From positions 1 through 64,000 of the forward strand of contig WPDH01000128.1 of NCBI GenBank assembly GCA_019137255.1: a stretch of DNA of 64,000 bases, in the 5' to 3' direction. The position numbers and the translations under genes were made by a program. This document shows, piece after piece, positions 31,865-42,906 of this stretch. The notes beneath the pieces were generated by a model, which saw nothing but the letters and a program-made list of their open reading frames with translations, had not been told where the DNA came from and did not search any database. This stretch comes from Corinectria fuckeliana. Taxonomy: Eukaryota; Ascomycota; Sordariomycetes; Hypocreales; Nectriaceae. The number at the start of each line of letters is the position of its first letter. Within the stretch, counting starts at the first letter, position 1.

Positions 31865-34508
31865 CTAGCTGATCCTAAGATCGACGACTGGGGCTATTAT
31901 AGCATCGTCTTCAAGTTTGGCGCGCTCGGCGTCTGCGTCCCGGCGAATTCGGTGGTATGCTAGCTTCTCGAAGCGGCTGAGGCTCTTCCACCAATGCTGG
32001 CCTGCCTCGTGCTCGGCGATGCGATCCAGTAGATCTGCCGTGTAATTTCGCACGTCACCGTCCTTGTGGAACAGCCCCAATGCAATATAGAACAGACCGG
32101 CGTGGGACTCGGGCGCCACGCTGAGAAGGAGACAGATTTCGTCGTAAGTGTGGATGTGCTTGGAGAATGTTTCATAGATGTCCTTGCTCTGCCCGGGCGA
32201 CAATCGCTGTAAGCGCAGGCGGTCATGCATGTGAGCGAGGTCTAAGCCCTTCAACGGCCGGATGGTATAAACCTGGGCGAGGTCCTGAGCTGGTCAGAAT
32301 TGTATATTCACGTCACTCATCTCGGGTGAGCTTACCTGGATGAAGCTGTAGTAGCTGCGGGTGTTGCGCCAGCCCTCAATCCTCGTCACGTTGCCAGCGA
32401 GCTCCTTATGCTTCGCGACATCGTCTGCCCAGACGTAGCCATGCCCCTTGACTCCTGCTGGCATCAGGTCCTGGTCATCGCCCCCAATGTACAGAGCACT
32501 CGCGCCATACACGCTCTCTTCAAATTGGGCGGCGATGCGGGTGAATTTGCTGACCCAGTCCCGCCACTTGGCGCGAATCACACGCTCGCCATGTCTCGCG
32601 GCAATGCTGCGGAGGATGTCGGCCACGAACGCGTTGTCGCCAGTCAAGTCCTGGCTGTTGTTGGTTGTACCGCTTGCAAGCGTCGCAAAAGCCGCGTTCT
32701 GCTGCTGAAAGTAAACCAAGCCTTCGGTGACGGGAGCAGCATCGATCCTGCTACTGATCTTGACTCGGCCGCTGGGGAGATCGCAGAGGACGTCCCACCA
32801 CTCAGGGTGATGCTCGAATGTGGGATTCGTTACACCCGCGATGAAGCCGGGGACATTTAGCAAATCATCGACCTTGGTCAAGTCGGTGTAAGGGAATGCG
32901 TGCCGCGTGAACCCACGCAGGATGCCGCCCGACGCCAGGGCACATGCGGCAAGCACAGCCTCGGCGACCTCGCCTGAGGGCATGTTGTGGCCCAGGAAGA
33001 TGATTCTCTTCTGCGTTAGCAGGGCATTGGCAAGAATGATGACGGGGTGCGTATTGACTCCATTCGTCGTCAAGTGGGGATGCAACGCAAAGGGCTGGGG
33101 GGATTTCGTGTGCGCATCGGAGAAGTTCTGGATGAGTTTGATGAGAGAGAAGTCACCGACTGTCTCGGGCATGACGGCCACGGGGACTTTGATGGGGATG
33201 GGGATGCCCTTGTACATGACCTTGCTCTCAAACTCATGCGTGTCGCGGGGAACCGAGTACACCGACTGGCCGCCCTCAACGTGGGCCTTGGTGCCCGCTC
33301 GCGAGATGCCGGCCAGCTTAGGAGGACTACGACTCACGTCCAAGGCCTGGTCAGTCGTCTCCTCGGACCGATCTTCGGCTATGCGCAGCTGGATCATCTG
33401 CTCGAACTTCTCCACAAACAGATCCTTGTTGTCGCTAGCCTGCAGCAAGTGCCGCTCAAGAATGCTTAGTCTAGGCATCAGCGACAAGTCCATAGCGTTG
33501 ACAGCATCATAGAGCATAGCCAGCGTCTCGGGCACAGGCGATTTAAAGTACTCCTCCAGGGCTAGTAATAGTAGGGGCTAACCGGGAGCGGAGCGGTCAG
33601 TATGCGCGTGGAGACGGAAGCGAGGCCAGAAGCGAGGCCGGAAGGCTACTTGCCTTGTATATATGCAAGAAGGGATGGCGCGTGCAGATGGCCATGGCCT
33701 TGACCACGGCCCCTCGCTTGACCGTCTTGTCATGCTTGGTGTTGACCAGATTCAACACGTAAATCAGGGGCGGTCCCTCGCCGCCCTCGGGCTCGCTATC
33801 GGTAGAGGAGGAGTCATCGTCCTCGTCGTCCCACTCTTCGTCATCGTAAATATCCTCCTCGGTTTCCTCCTCGTCCTCGTCAATGATGCCTGCGGCTCTA
33901 TCGCGCTTCCTCCTGCGTCGCCGTCTTCGGTCCTCCTTGGCCGCGCTCTCCTCGTCGTCCTCCTCTTGGCTGGTGTCCTTGTGCAGGAAGAAGATGGTCC
34001 AGTCCTGGTTGCGGGCATGGGCTTGATCGGGCAACATCAGTTCCGCCAACATATTCTCGTCTCCCGTGATGGCAACCGGATACTGGTGCTCCATGACGGG
34101 GCCCCGGTCGATATCGAACGAGGCGACGAGAATGTACTCAACATGGTTCTCGGTCGAGCTCCGCGGATACTGCGAGCGGAGCTTCCTCGCGGGGTGAGCA
34201 TTGGCTTTTACACGGCGAGGCGCAGACAGGGACGAGTGATGCGAAGACAGACCGCTCGAGGGCGTCTTGGATTTGGAGCTCGGGTCGGAAATGCGGTCAG
34301 GGTCGATGGCGGGAGGGAAGGGCGATCTGGACGACGGAGGCGAGGGCTGTGACATCTGGGAGGTAGAGCGCGATGAAGGGAAGGAAGCAAGAGAGGTGCG
34401 TCGTTTGGATATCGTCACATTGGAATTGTGTCCGTTGCTACTGGTGCCGTTGGGAGCGGTCGAGGTGCTGTTGGAGGTTCGCGACGAGTTCGGGTGCGTC
34501 GAAGCCAT
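31865..34508 (-). CDS. AFI1: Afi1/Mesa-type DENN-like polarity protein
   Basis: Arf3-interacting protein that in yeast anchors Arf3 at polarised plasma membrane; the Afi1 and SPA (stabilisation of polarity axis) domains make up a DENN-like module. Minus-strand exons 34508-33654, 33577-32336 and 32284-31865 give 838 aa. Residues 1-115 are Ser/Pro-rich. The Afi1 docking domain starts at HVEYILVASFDIDRGPVMEHQYP and continues through MLAELMLPDQAH and WTIFFLHKD; it is interrupted by a 70-residue acidic/basic insert (RRRRRRKR, then EEDEEE). The SPA part follows, with LLLALEEYF, LYDAVNAMDLSLMP and the WWDVLCDL region. Intron 1 (33578-33653) starts GCAAGT, a GC-AG intron, with exact phase-0 joining HIYK-PLLLLALEE. 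Intron 2 (32285-32335) is GT-AG. Confidence 0.88.
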
Positions 34509-35710
34509 GGCAAGAGCCACCCACGGACAGGGCTGAGACGCCGGCAAGTAGACACGAAGCTCGGTAGGTTAGGCCTAGGCCTACACTGGCTCCCGATCAG
34601 GTAGGTAGTATTGCGCCGGGAAGACGGAGGCGATTCGGTGTGGTGCAATGCGCTGCGGTGCGATGCGATGCGATGCGATGTCGCCAAGCGGCCGTCACTC
34701 AACCCAGCTCAGCAGGGGGGAAAGGGTATTGGTAACCACGGATAACTGAAGCTAAAACCGAGACATGATCTGCCTGAACAGGCCGATCGCCCTTGCTAAG
34801 TCCCTTTTTCGGGGTCGGAAGAGGTTGGCGAGCAATTGACGGGCAATTATTGGGTCAATTATTAGTGATGGATGGACGGTTGAGCGGTGGTGGTGGGTGG
34901 TGAGTAGTGCTCCAGCCGCCGCTAGCCAGTTCCACGCCAGCCTCCAACTAATAAAACACGGATGGAACTGGGCTCCTTCCCCTCCTCCTCAAGCAGCCAT
35001 GAGCCCCTGAAAATGGTTCGTTCGGGTTCGGTGGGTGGGCGGTCATTTGGACCGTGGACACTCGTGCCCCCCCTAACGCCTAACGTGCACTGACTGCCCG
35101 GGCTTTTCCAGGGTTGCACCAGGACGGTGACCATTTCTATTAACTACTGTAGTCTGCCGGGCCACTCTACTCAAAGCTCATTGAGGACGCCGGTATCTAG
35201 GTATGGAAGTGCCAGTGAAAGTCGACAAAGAGCCACTGGGCCCCAGAGCGAGATTTGGCGGTCAAACTCGTGGTCGGAGGGGTCCTGTCGGTAAGCCTTG
35301 GCCCTACTTAGCGCCATGCGAGCGCCCAGTCCCCTACATAAAGCCGGCCTTGGCTTCCCCGCCGTCTGTGGCTTCTATGGCTCCGCAAGCGATGTGGCTG
35401 GGTACCTTGGTGGGGTAGTGGATGCTGATCTCCCCAGCTACCGTTCTGCTGGCGCCTCGATTTGTTTACTTCGGGCGGCATCAAGGCCTTCGCATCTGCA
35501 AACCTGCCTCGAGTGACGCAACCAGCTGCTCATCCGTCACCACACAACACACATCTCGCTCCTCCGCTTGCCCTTAACGCACGACTTCCCCAAGACATTC
35601 TCCTGCAGCCGATTAAATCCCCCTTCCTCACTCCCCCCCCCTTCCCATCGCCAGCATTGTCTGCTTGCTTCCATCCCAGCTCCTCCGGCGCCGGACCCAC
35701 GTTCAAGACA
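34509..35710. promoter_or_regulatory. 1.2-kb divergent intergenic region (AFI1 / myosin light chain)
   Basis: Contains the AFI1 promoter and the leader of the myosin light chain gene (C-rich from 35520). A GCGAT pentamer repeat lies at about 34660-34680. Several open frames overlap here but none has support. Confidence 0.4.
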
Positions 35711-36697
35711 ATGGTACCTTTCATCCGCGCCCGAACCCTGGCAAGCGCATGCATTCCTACTGACACCGTCGTTTCCAGTCTGTCCCGGCCGCATACAAGC
35801 CCTCTCCCCTGGGCTACGGCTCCTCTCCTCCCACCCGCAGCTCGCCGTTTCGAAGACCCGAATCGCCCGCCTCGCCCTCGCCACTTCGACATACGACGCC
35901 CAACGGATCGCCAACCAAGGCTGGGTACTTTGGCAGCGCAGCGTCCTCCAGGTTCGCACAGCCGACGACCCCGACGAGCCAGACGAACACACAGCCCAGC
36001 TGGACTCCCAAAGCCAAGTCCTCCCACGAAGACATGGTTGCGTCCCCTCCACGAATGGGTGCCGTGCGCCCGCCAGCGTCAAAATTGCTTGAGCATGGCA
36101 GTGCCCTCTCGCAACTACAGCCCGCACAGGTCCGGACTCTGCGAGACGGCTTTCAGATTCTGGATCGAGACTGCGACGGCGTCGTCAATCGCGAAGATGT
36201 CGCCGACATGCTCAACCAACTAGGTATACCGAGACGTTACCAAGGACACGATGCCCAAATGCTAACCGCCTGAACCAGGACTACCTTCTAGCGCGTCCGA
36301 CGTATCGAAATTCTTCCCCCCATCCGCTCCTCAGACTATTGCCCTCGCAGCCTTCCTCAACTCGCTTGCCGAGGCATTGGCGGCTCTCTCGCCCAGCGCC
36401 GAGTTGCTATCCGCCTTTTCAGCTTTCGATGACGACGATAGTGGCCAGGTAGACTTGAGTGAGCTCCGAAATGCGCTTCTTGAGACTGCACCAGAGCCCG
36501 GCGAGCGAGCGATGACTGCAGCGGAGGTGGACAAGATCATGAACGGGTTCACTGGGCGACGAGCTTTCAACCGCAACATGAGCGCCCACCTAGGCGCCAA
36601 ACGGGGCGAGGTGTTCAAGTACCAGGAGTTTGTCAACTCTGTCATGGGGTCAAATAACGGCTCCGAGAGCCACTCGAACGAGACTTCGGAAGACTGA
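35711..36697 (+). CDS. RLC1: myosin II regulatory light chain-like EF-hand protein
   Basis: 288-aa calmodulin-superfamily protein; by similarity to fission yeast Rlc1 it should bind the neck of type II myosin in the cytokinetic ring. Exons 35711-35713, 35779-36223 and 36279-36697. The first coding exon is only the ATG, followed by a 65-nt intron (GTACCT...TTCCAG); the second exon begins TCTGTCCCG, giving MSVPAAYKPSPLGYGSSP, the usual start of this fungal family. Residues 2-95 are Ser/Pro-rich with several SP sites. EF-hand 1 is DRDCDGVVNRED with all calcium ligands; the third reads DDDDSGQVDLSE and also looks competent; the others are degenerate. It could alternatively be named a calmodulin-like or centrin-like protein. 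The tail is Ser/Glu-rich. Confidence 0.82.
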
Positions 36698-37540
36698 ACT
36701 TCCGATACAGTTTCTCTGTCGAGTTCATGTATATTACTGCGTGGGTTTTAGGCTGGGCACTAGGTGATTGGTAACTGGGATTAAGAATCAGGAATTGGGT
36801 AACAGGATCAGTGGGTTTGAATGTGAGCATCCGTTAAGCAAAGAGACGATTTCATGACTACTTAGGAACGGGAGCTGCCCCAAAGTTAGCGATAGTGGTG
36901 AATAGCGTATACTTAACGTACAGAAGATTGTCACCTACGACACAAGCCAGTATATCATATACACTCAACGTCCCTTAGACACAGACGCGAGATTTGAGAC
37001 AAACGGCCACTAAATAGGTCCCAAGAAAGCCTACGTGTCGGGGAGAACGAACACAATCCCCAGCAAGAGCTTCAAAGTATTACGCTACAAGGTACGAGCG
37101 TTCAATGCATGCCCAAGAACGGCGAACGTATCGACGTCAGTATGTGTTGATTCAAAATGAAATGTTTGACTGCAAGCTTGGTGTAACTATACCTGTGGGG
37201 CACCAGTCTTAGGTCTGGATGAGGACGACAATCTGTGGAACGCACTCTTGTAGGAGGACTCATGTTTGATGTGAGTCACCGACGACAAATCACGCAGTTC
37301 AACCTTGAGATATACGTTTACTTCTCCAGTTGCTAGTCATCCTAGAAATGTGTTACTTTGCTGTCTTACCATGAGGAAAGAGATTTAGTCACCTACGCAT
37401 CGTGAAGTGACTCTTTTTTTCCCCTCCCTCCGTGTGTTGTGCTCAAACTCTAACAGCCGTTCACATTTGATGGTTATGTGTTACACATGTTTGCTAACCG
37501 ACTGCAGACGGTTTTTTCTTTGTTGCCTGAGTACCTTACT
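36698..37540. other. intergenic after the myosin light chain gene
   Basis: No coding potential seen. From about 37540 onward, sequence related to the helicase leader at 53.2-54.7 kb begins. This is the transition from housekeeping to accessory DNA. Confidence 0.45.
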
Positions 37541-37619
37541 GTAAAAGGTCGCCTTCGCACTTTTTTTGCCCTTGCCTCTTTCTTCCTTTCTCTCTATCAC
37601 TATATATTATCTCACTCCT

Positions 37620-38730
37620 AGCATGGACCATTTAGAGCCGTCCACACCTTGGGAGATTTCTCTCGTTCGTCTCCGCGCTTAAGATATATTACATATAACC
37701 ATTTCGCTCTTTGAGATATATCAATATCTCAGCACTCAACCCGCATCTAGAAGATCGGGATGTGGGATTTGTCCGAGTCTCATCATTTCGTCGTTTCGTC
37801 GCACTTGTCAAACTGGAGACTTGGTGGGTAAGTTCGCGCTACACCCCTCTTACCAACTTTATGCTCGTTACTAATTGACTACCAGCTGTTTCGAAGTCAT
37901 GAGTTTCCCCTATGATTATGTCAACGGCGCCACAGAACAATCTGAATTAGATGAGAACCAAGACGCTTCTGACTCTAGCTCAATTGGAAATAGAGAAGTT
38001 GTGACACCTGAAGCCGTTGATGGTTCTGTTCACTCTGTTGATGACGACTCCGATGGCGAGAAAGTACACATCACTGTCAATGGGGGACCCGCAGGAGGAC
38101 TGCCAAAACCCCCAACAGACTTGGGAAGCGGCTACACTCCCTTCTTCTTCGCCTCTTCTTCGTTACGTTCCCCTTGAAGGTTGTATACCATTGGCTATTA
38201 ACCGCCCTCGCGGGTCCGACATCTCCCTTCTTGTCGCATCCGACACTACAACCGAAGCATTAAGCGACCAACGCCCCCAGAACATCGTCAGCTTTACTGT
38301 CCAGTCTGGTACTAGCCAAGATCGGAAGCGGGTGGACGCGGTCTTGAGGCTCTCTGACAGTGTCTGTTAGCCGCATATCACGAATGCCGATGCCCAGTCG
38401 CATTTGAAGGAGCTCTTCAGCGAGCTACTCGTTAGCCAAGTCTTTCTTTGAGATACACTTAACTTCGCCTCTACCTCGGCTGCCCACCTTCGCAAGCATA
38501 CACTAAGGACTTGGCATCATCTAGTCCTGGCGGTACTGGCAAGTCGCACCATCGGCAGTCCACACTACTCTTATATACTTCAACAGATTGGTCAAGAGCG
38601 TTTGCGTTATGGCTCCCACGAATGGCGCTACTGACAACCTTTCTATGGAAGCTCAACCTGGCGCTTTACCCTTGGACCCTCCGCGCTCTTGGGTTTAAAT
38701 CTGATTAGATATCTCCCCTAAAACCCTGAC
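37620..38730 (+). pseudogene. decayed copy of the SF1 helicase gene
   Basis: Clearly related to 54600-55950 over its length. It retains the ATCTAGAAGATCGG junction, the same intron position (donor GGTAAGTT near 37828, acceptor ACCAG near 37885), the DENQD acidic stretch, GEKV-ITVNGGP, IAINRPRGSD-like text, and SPGGTGKS with CCTGGCGGTACTGGCAAG near 38525. Then an internal deletion joins the segment after APTNGATDN directly to WKL-x-L-ALYPWTLRALGFKSD, after which similarity stops. Several frameshifts and stop codons (for example the TAG after GTCTGT near 38368) rule out a full helicase. GC content is normal, so decay is not obviously by RIP. Confidence 0.85.
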
Positions 38731-39844
38731 GCCCTAATCCCCTAGAATATTAATAACTTATAAAATACTAAAGGCCTGATACTCTAAGCGCTTATATTGT
38801 CTGGTTTTAAATATGCCAACGACAAGATTGTGGACTTGTCGAAGCCTGATAAGATTCAGGAGGTAATGGATCGGGCTGGGGGATGAGGACCGAGGACATC
38901 AAGAGGATCAGTTCGAAGACGACATCATTGTGGACGATGAGGCGGTCGATGCTGCCGACCTCTTAGCCCTCAAGAACGTGCAGTTCGAGATTTCAAGGCA
39001 CGTTTTTACAACAGACGTCCTTCCATAACTTTAATAGGGGCTCAAAAGGTAGAGATGTCAATAAGGTACGATGCAAAACTTGATAAAAACAAACCAAGTT
39101 TGATTCAAATCAGTGAGCCTGGAGGTGCAAGATGCAATGCGTGACAACAAAGTGTAACACACTCAGTTCCCCCATCAAGGTGTATAAATACAAGTTGTGA
39201 CCGTTGTCGATAACCTGCATGGTCTCGTACATAGATACAACTTTATGACCGGACTCGCGGACACGTGTCAGCCATTAACGCACATATCTGTGCTTCCCCA
39301 CTGAACTCTCTTCCGCCTTCTTCAACGATTGCCAAGGTGATCGCTTCACCCCTTCTTCTTCTTCAGCGTCTGCCAAGGTGGTCGCCTCACAGAAAGCCAA
39401 ATGTCTTCTCGTCACTCTAGACGCGATAGGCAGCCATGAAGCTGCCCTGCACCGTGCTGGGAATGAGCGACACCATACCGGGAATGAGCCACACACTATT
39501 TTGCATAGTGATGGCATCATCAAGAAGGGCAGAGGGTAATCGCCACTATGAAAAAGTATGTCATAGCAGCAAAACTTTCAGGCACGTACGACACTTGAAG
39601 TTTTTTTTTTGGAAGGCAGCAAGGTCATTTATAGGAATATAAAACCCCTTCTGTCCCCATTACTGATCTGGATTTGCTTCCTGACTCTCCAGACATCTCC
39701 CGCCCAACTTTGGACTCGATTATTTTCTTCGATATTGCTTTATCGGTTGACCGTCAGATTTGTTCACTTTCGAGACTTCCCCGCTCAGCTCTTTTCTCAA
39801 AGTGCTTCATCAACCTTCATCAACCGTCTGTATTTTCGACCAGC
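38731..39844. other. accessory intergenic, gene fragments
   Basis: AT-rich until about 38820. A plus-strand stretch at 38881-39000 reads as a short acidic fragment (FEDDIIVDDEAVDAADLLALKNVQFE) without start or end; origin unknown. Near 39325-39345 is a block shared with 53325-53350 (CTTCAACGATTGCCAAGG type), followed by CT-rich leader DNA. A TATAAAA box lies at 39640 before the collagen-like gene. Confidence 0.4.
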
Positions 39845-40249
39845 ATGGTTCACCCACACACTTTCCAGACCGGCGACACGTCGGGTCCAGCAGTATTCTT
39901 GCTTAACGACCGTCATTTCACATCCGCCATCGAGGTACTCAAAAGTATCGATTCCCACCTACTCTCTTCTATCTCCAACTCCTCCATCTCCCTGAAGAAG
40001 GATTGGGTTAATCACCTCATCGCCGGGCTTACCTTGTTTATCTTCTTGGTCAGTCTTCTACTGGTGGTCTGCAACAACGCGAAGAAACGCAAGGCACTCC
40101 GACTTGAGATCGATGCCTTGAAGCGCATCCTGGGTCCACCAGGCTCTCCCGGTGAACGTGGACAGAAGGGAGACGCTGGGCCGGCTGGACCAAAGGGAGA
40201 CTGTGGGCAGAAAGGGAGACGCTGGGCAGAATGGGCGGAATGGGCTTAA
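39845..40249 (+). CDS. collagen-like (Gly-X-Y) transmembrane protein, frameshifted
   Basis: The open frame gives 134 aa: a 50-residue N-terminal part, a membrane segment at about residues 57-76 (HLIAGLTLFIFLVSLLLVVCN), a basic Lys/Arg-rich helix, then Gly-X-Y triplets (GPP GSP GER GQK GDA GPA GPK GDC GQK). At 40213-40217 the frame slips by one base relative to the repeat, and translation ends as WAEWAEWA. Gly-X-Y coding continues in the next frame for at least ten more triplets, meets a TGA, and goes on to a final stop at 40409. So this looks like a type II membrane collagen-like protein recently broken by an indel, or a much shortened active form. Collagen repeats are uncommon in fungi. No homologue name is offered. 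Confidence 0.65.
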   Translation: MVHPHTFQTGDTSGPAVFLLNDRHFTSAIEVLKSIDSHLLSSISNSSISLKKDWVNHLIAGLTLFIFLVSLLLVVCNNAKKRKALRLEIDALKRILGPPGSPGERGQKGDAGPAGPKGDCGQKGRRWAEWAEWA

Positions 40250-40409
40250 TGGGCTTAATGGGCAGAAGGGAGACACTGGGCTTAGGGGAGACCGTGGACC
40301 TTGAGGGGACCGTGGACCTTTGGGAGACCGTGGACCTTTGGGAGAATGTGGACTATTCGAAGACCACCTTGACGTGGCACTTTCTAGCGAATTAGATAGC
40401 GTAAACTGA
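40213..40409 (+). pseudogene. displaced 3' part of the collagen-like gene
   Basis: In a frame one base away from the upstream ORF, GGA/GGG codons recur every nine nucleotides: GDA GQN GRN GLN GLN GQK GDT GLR GDR GP, then TGA near 40302, then GDR GPL GDR GPL GEC and a non-repeat tail LFEDHLDVALSSELDSVN before TGA at 40407-40409. The regular Gly period shows it was coding. Confidence 0.75.
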
Positions 40410-40550
40410 AAAGGCAGCTTGACTTTTTCCCTGCTGGACGCGCTCATGCTGTGATACAGGCGCAAATTCGTTCTTAGACTGATATCTCTTCCTTAAAGCT
40501 ATAGAGTTGTGAGCTGTTAGGGTACTAAGGTATTAGAGTGTTAGAGTGTT

Positions 40551-40670
40551 ATAGAGTTTAAGCGTTAAGGAGTTAGGGCATTAAATAAAGCATTAGGAAA
40601 TCAGGACTGCGATAAAGCGAATGGCATAGATACCTAGTAAGAAGTGTGAGTTTACAGCCCGAATAGCACA
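40551..40670 (+). repeat. diverged direct repeat, copy 1
   Basis: Related to 41433-41540: shared blocks include AGCGTTAAGGAGTTAGGGCATT, AGGACTG, AAAG-GAATAG-type text and CAGCCCGAATAG, in the same order and orientation. Similarity is moderate, so these are old copies. No terminal structure was seen. Confidence 0.6.
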
Positions 40671-40696
40671 ACTCTTGTCAAGTCCGCGGCGTTCGT

Positions 40697-41005
40697 TCAA
40701 GGTTTCGAGAACCAACCATGCATTGTTAACCTCTTTCCAGAAAGCAGGTCGATCTGCATTGTAAAGCGTATGGTGCCATCTGACTGACTGTTAATACGCG
40801 TGGGGACCTGAGAAAGTAGGCTTTGGTAGGTTCTCCCACAGTCTAGCAATGGCAGCTGGGCTATGATCAGGGATTTGCCGGCGCCCGACAGCTGGGTTGT
40901 AATCAGAGGTTTGTCGTCGCGTGTGACCTGAATCACGGCATATGCCACCAGCGATGCTGCCACAGACATTCCACTTGTCGACACGCTTGCACCCAGACTT
41001 GCCAT
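40697..41005 (-). CDS. hypothetical protein, 102 aa, doubtful
   Basis: ATG-started open frame between the two direct repeats. It begins MASLGASVSTSGMSVAASLVAYAVIQVTRDD, so it has a mildly hydrophobic N-terminal third, and ends WFSKP. No family is recognised and no intron is needed. The GAGKS string lacks the spacing of a Walker A motif. It may be a chance frame or a fragment. Confidence 0.2.
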   Translation of the reverse strand: MASLGASVSTSGMSVAASLVAYAVIQVTRDDKPLITTQLSGAGKSLIIAQLPLLDCGRTYQSLLSQVPTRINSQSDGTIRFTMQIDLLSGKRLTMHGWFSKP

Positions 41006-41432
41006 GGAGATGCTCAGTGTCAGCCGTATCGTCTTGGTACGCAGATTCCGTCTGGTCTCGGTTGGTCCGGGGTCAGCACACCAAACTTACTGGGAAAAGG
41101 TGTTTATGGCACTGGGCATTATAATAAAGTAAATTTCTGCCAATCTTGGTGTTCTCCAAGTCAGAGCGGAAGAGAGCACATCCTCTTCCCGTGTTACTAC
41201 GACATAAAACGGTGGAGGCCTTCGGGGTTCGGAAGCTCAAACGTCCAAGTATTTATCTCTCAGAGTGGAGGAATATATCAAGGGCCGTCTCACACTTTCT
41301 GTACAATTCGATGTGGCTTTGGCGCACAGCACCAGGGTGATTTTCTCTGGGCTCCGAGATGCATAAGTAGTAAGAGACAATTAAACTCTTGCTATTAATA
41401 ATAGCAGAGCAATTAGGGCACCAGGGCGTTAA

Positions 41433-41540
41433 AGCGTTAGGGAGTTGGGGCATTATTGCATTTAAAGTATTAGGACTGTGTTAAAGTGAATAGTATATAG
41501 TAAAGAGGGCAAAAAGACTGGGTTTGCAGCCCGAATAGAG
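41433..41540 (+). repeat. diverged direct repeat, copy 2
   Basis: Second copy of the unit at 40551-40670, same strand, about 870 bp downstream. Ends in the shared GCAGCCCGAATAG. Confidence 0.6.
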
Positions 41541-42906
41541 ATACAGTACAGCCCAAATGGCACGGTTATGGCACGGTTCTAATTGATTCCAGTAAGCTGT
41601 GTTGATGATATGACGGAAATACATATCTCACCTCCGGCACTCCCAAAGCGGACCAATCATCAGCATGAGCTATTGAGTTCAAGTCCCAGTTTGAATCAGC
41701 GGTGCAGCTGGTCCACAATGGCGCCCCACTGAACCTTCTAGAATGTCGTCTGGGTAAGCGCATAAGCTACTCCGTAGATACTCCCTCGATATTAGAGTGG
41801 ACTCGTCTAAGTTTATTAGTGCCCGTCAGCATCCGGGGGACGGGAAGCATGAGGCTGGTGGGCAACTTGTGGTATTTCTGGAGTAAATAACTACATACAG
41901 TACCGACCTAGATTACAGTGCAATGCAGTCAGTCCTATTCCAGTGAAGTGCTTCTTAGCCTTCCTTGCACCTCGATAAACGGATCTTGCTAATCCAAACC
42001 ACATCCATCTGGAAGGTACGTAGATCAGATACGGATATGTACAGACATCAACATCGAGGACGCAACACCACCTAATCTAACACACAACACAGCCCTGCTT
42101 GCCTGCCCTGCACTGCCTGCTGCCCCCTCAAGCCCCTTCCCATCTACAGCCTGCCGTCGGGCCAGTAAACAGCGCACCCCGTCCCCTGCTTCATTGGCTC
42201 CTGTGGCCCTGCGCCTGGCGCTGGGCGCCGTGGTGGGGGATGTTCCAGCTCTATTGGAACCAGTAGTAGATACCTCGGCGGCCGGCAAACCGCTGCAGGT
42301 CACACAAGTACACGGGACCTGTCTCAGCAGCCACTTCACAATTTCTGATGCATCCCCAGCAAGTCATAATCTCGAGGTGCTCGGCCGTAGCGGTTCGTAA
42401 ACAAGGAGGCCTGGCGAGGAATCAGGCAGACCCAGCCTTTCCTTTCTCTCTTGCCAGGCCTTGCTCATGTTGGCTGTGTTTGTGTTTTGTGCTTGTGCAG
42501 ACCCAGCTGATAAATCGTTCAAACCGTCGTCAAACTGTTCATACACCTTTGACATCTTTTCCTCTTTCTCTCGTCCTCCGCTGTGTCTACCTACGCCTGC
42601 CTCTGCCTCTGCCTCTGCCTCTGCCTGTTCCTCGCCCTTTCCCTTGCCCACTCACCCCCTCGGAGATCCCCCTCCCCCCTTTCAAAAGTCTCCCCTAACA
42701 GCCTGCACGATAGCGGCCGTCGACCCCCCCGGTGCCACTACCTCCAGCGGCCCCGGAAAAAAAAGTCGGGTTTTTTTAACGCCCGTTTAGGGCACTGAGT
42801 CAGTCAGTAGACTTATCCGGCATAACCTTGTTACGGGATTCTGTCGGCTTCCAGAATCCACGGCCTCACACCTTTTTGCCCTTTCGCGCATTCCGACTTA
42901 GCCCAA

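Larger units (their letters stand above)
40410..42906. other. 2.5-kb accessory and intergenic region before the DnaJ gene
   Basis: Contains two diverged direct repeats (40551-40670 and 41433-41540), one 102-codon minus-strand frame at 40697-41005, and from 42470 the CT-rich promoter and leader of the DnaJ gene with a CTCTGC hexamer repeat at about 42597-42628. Nothing else was recognised. Confidence 0.45.

Noticed and set aside
40860..40910. GAGKS string in the minus-strand 102-aa frame as a P-loop
   Set aside because: The required Gly or Ala five residues before the GK is missing, and no Walker B or fold context follows.
40540..41445. Scattered TTAGGG hexamers, possible interstitial telomere repeats
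   Set aside because: Each is single and not in tandem; they belong to the diverged direct repeats, not to a telomeric array.
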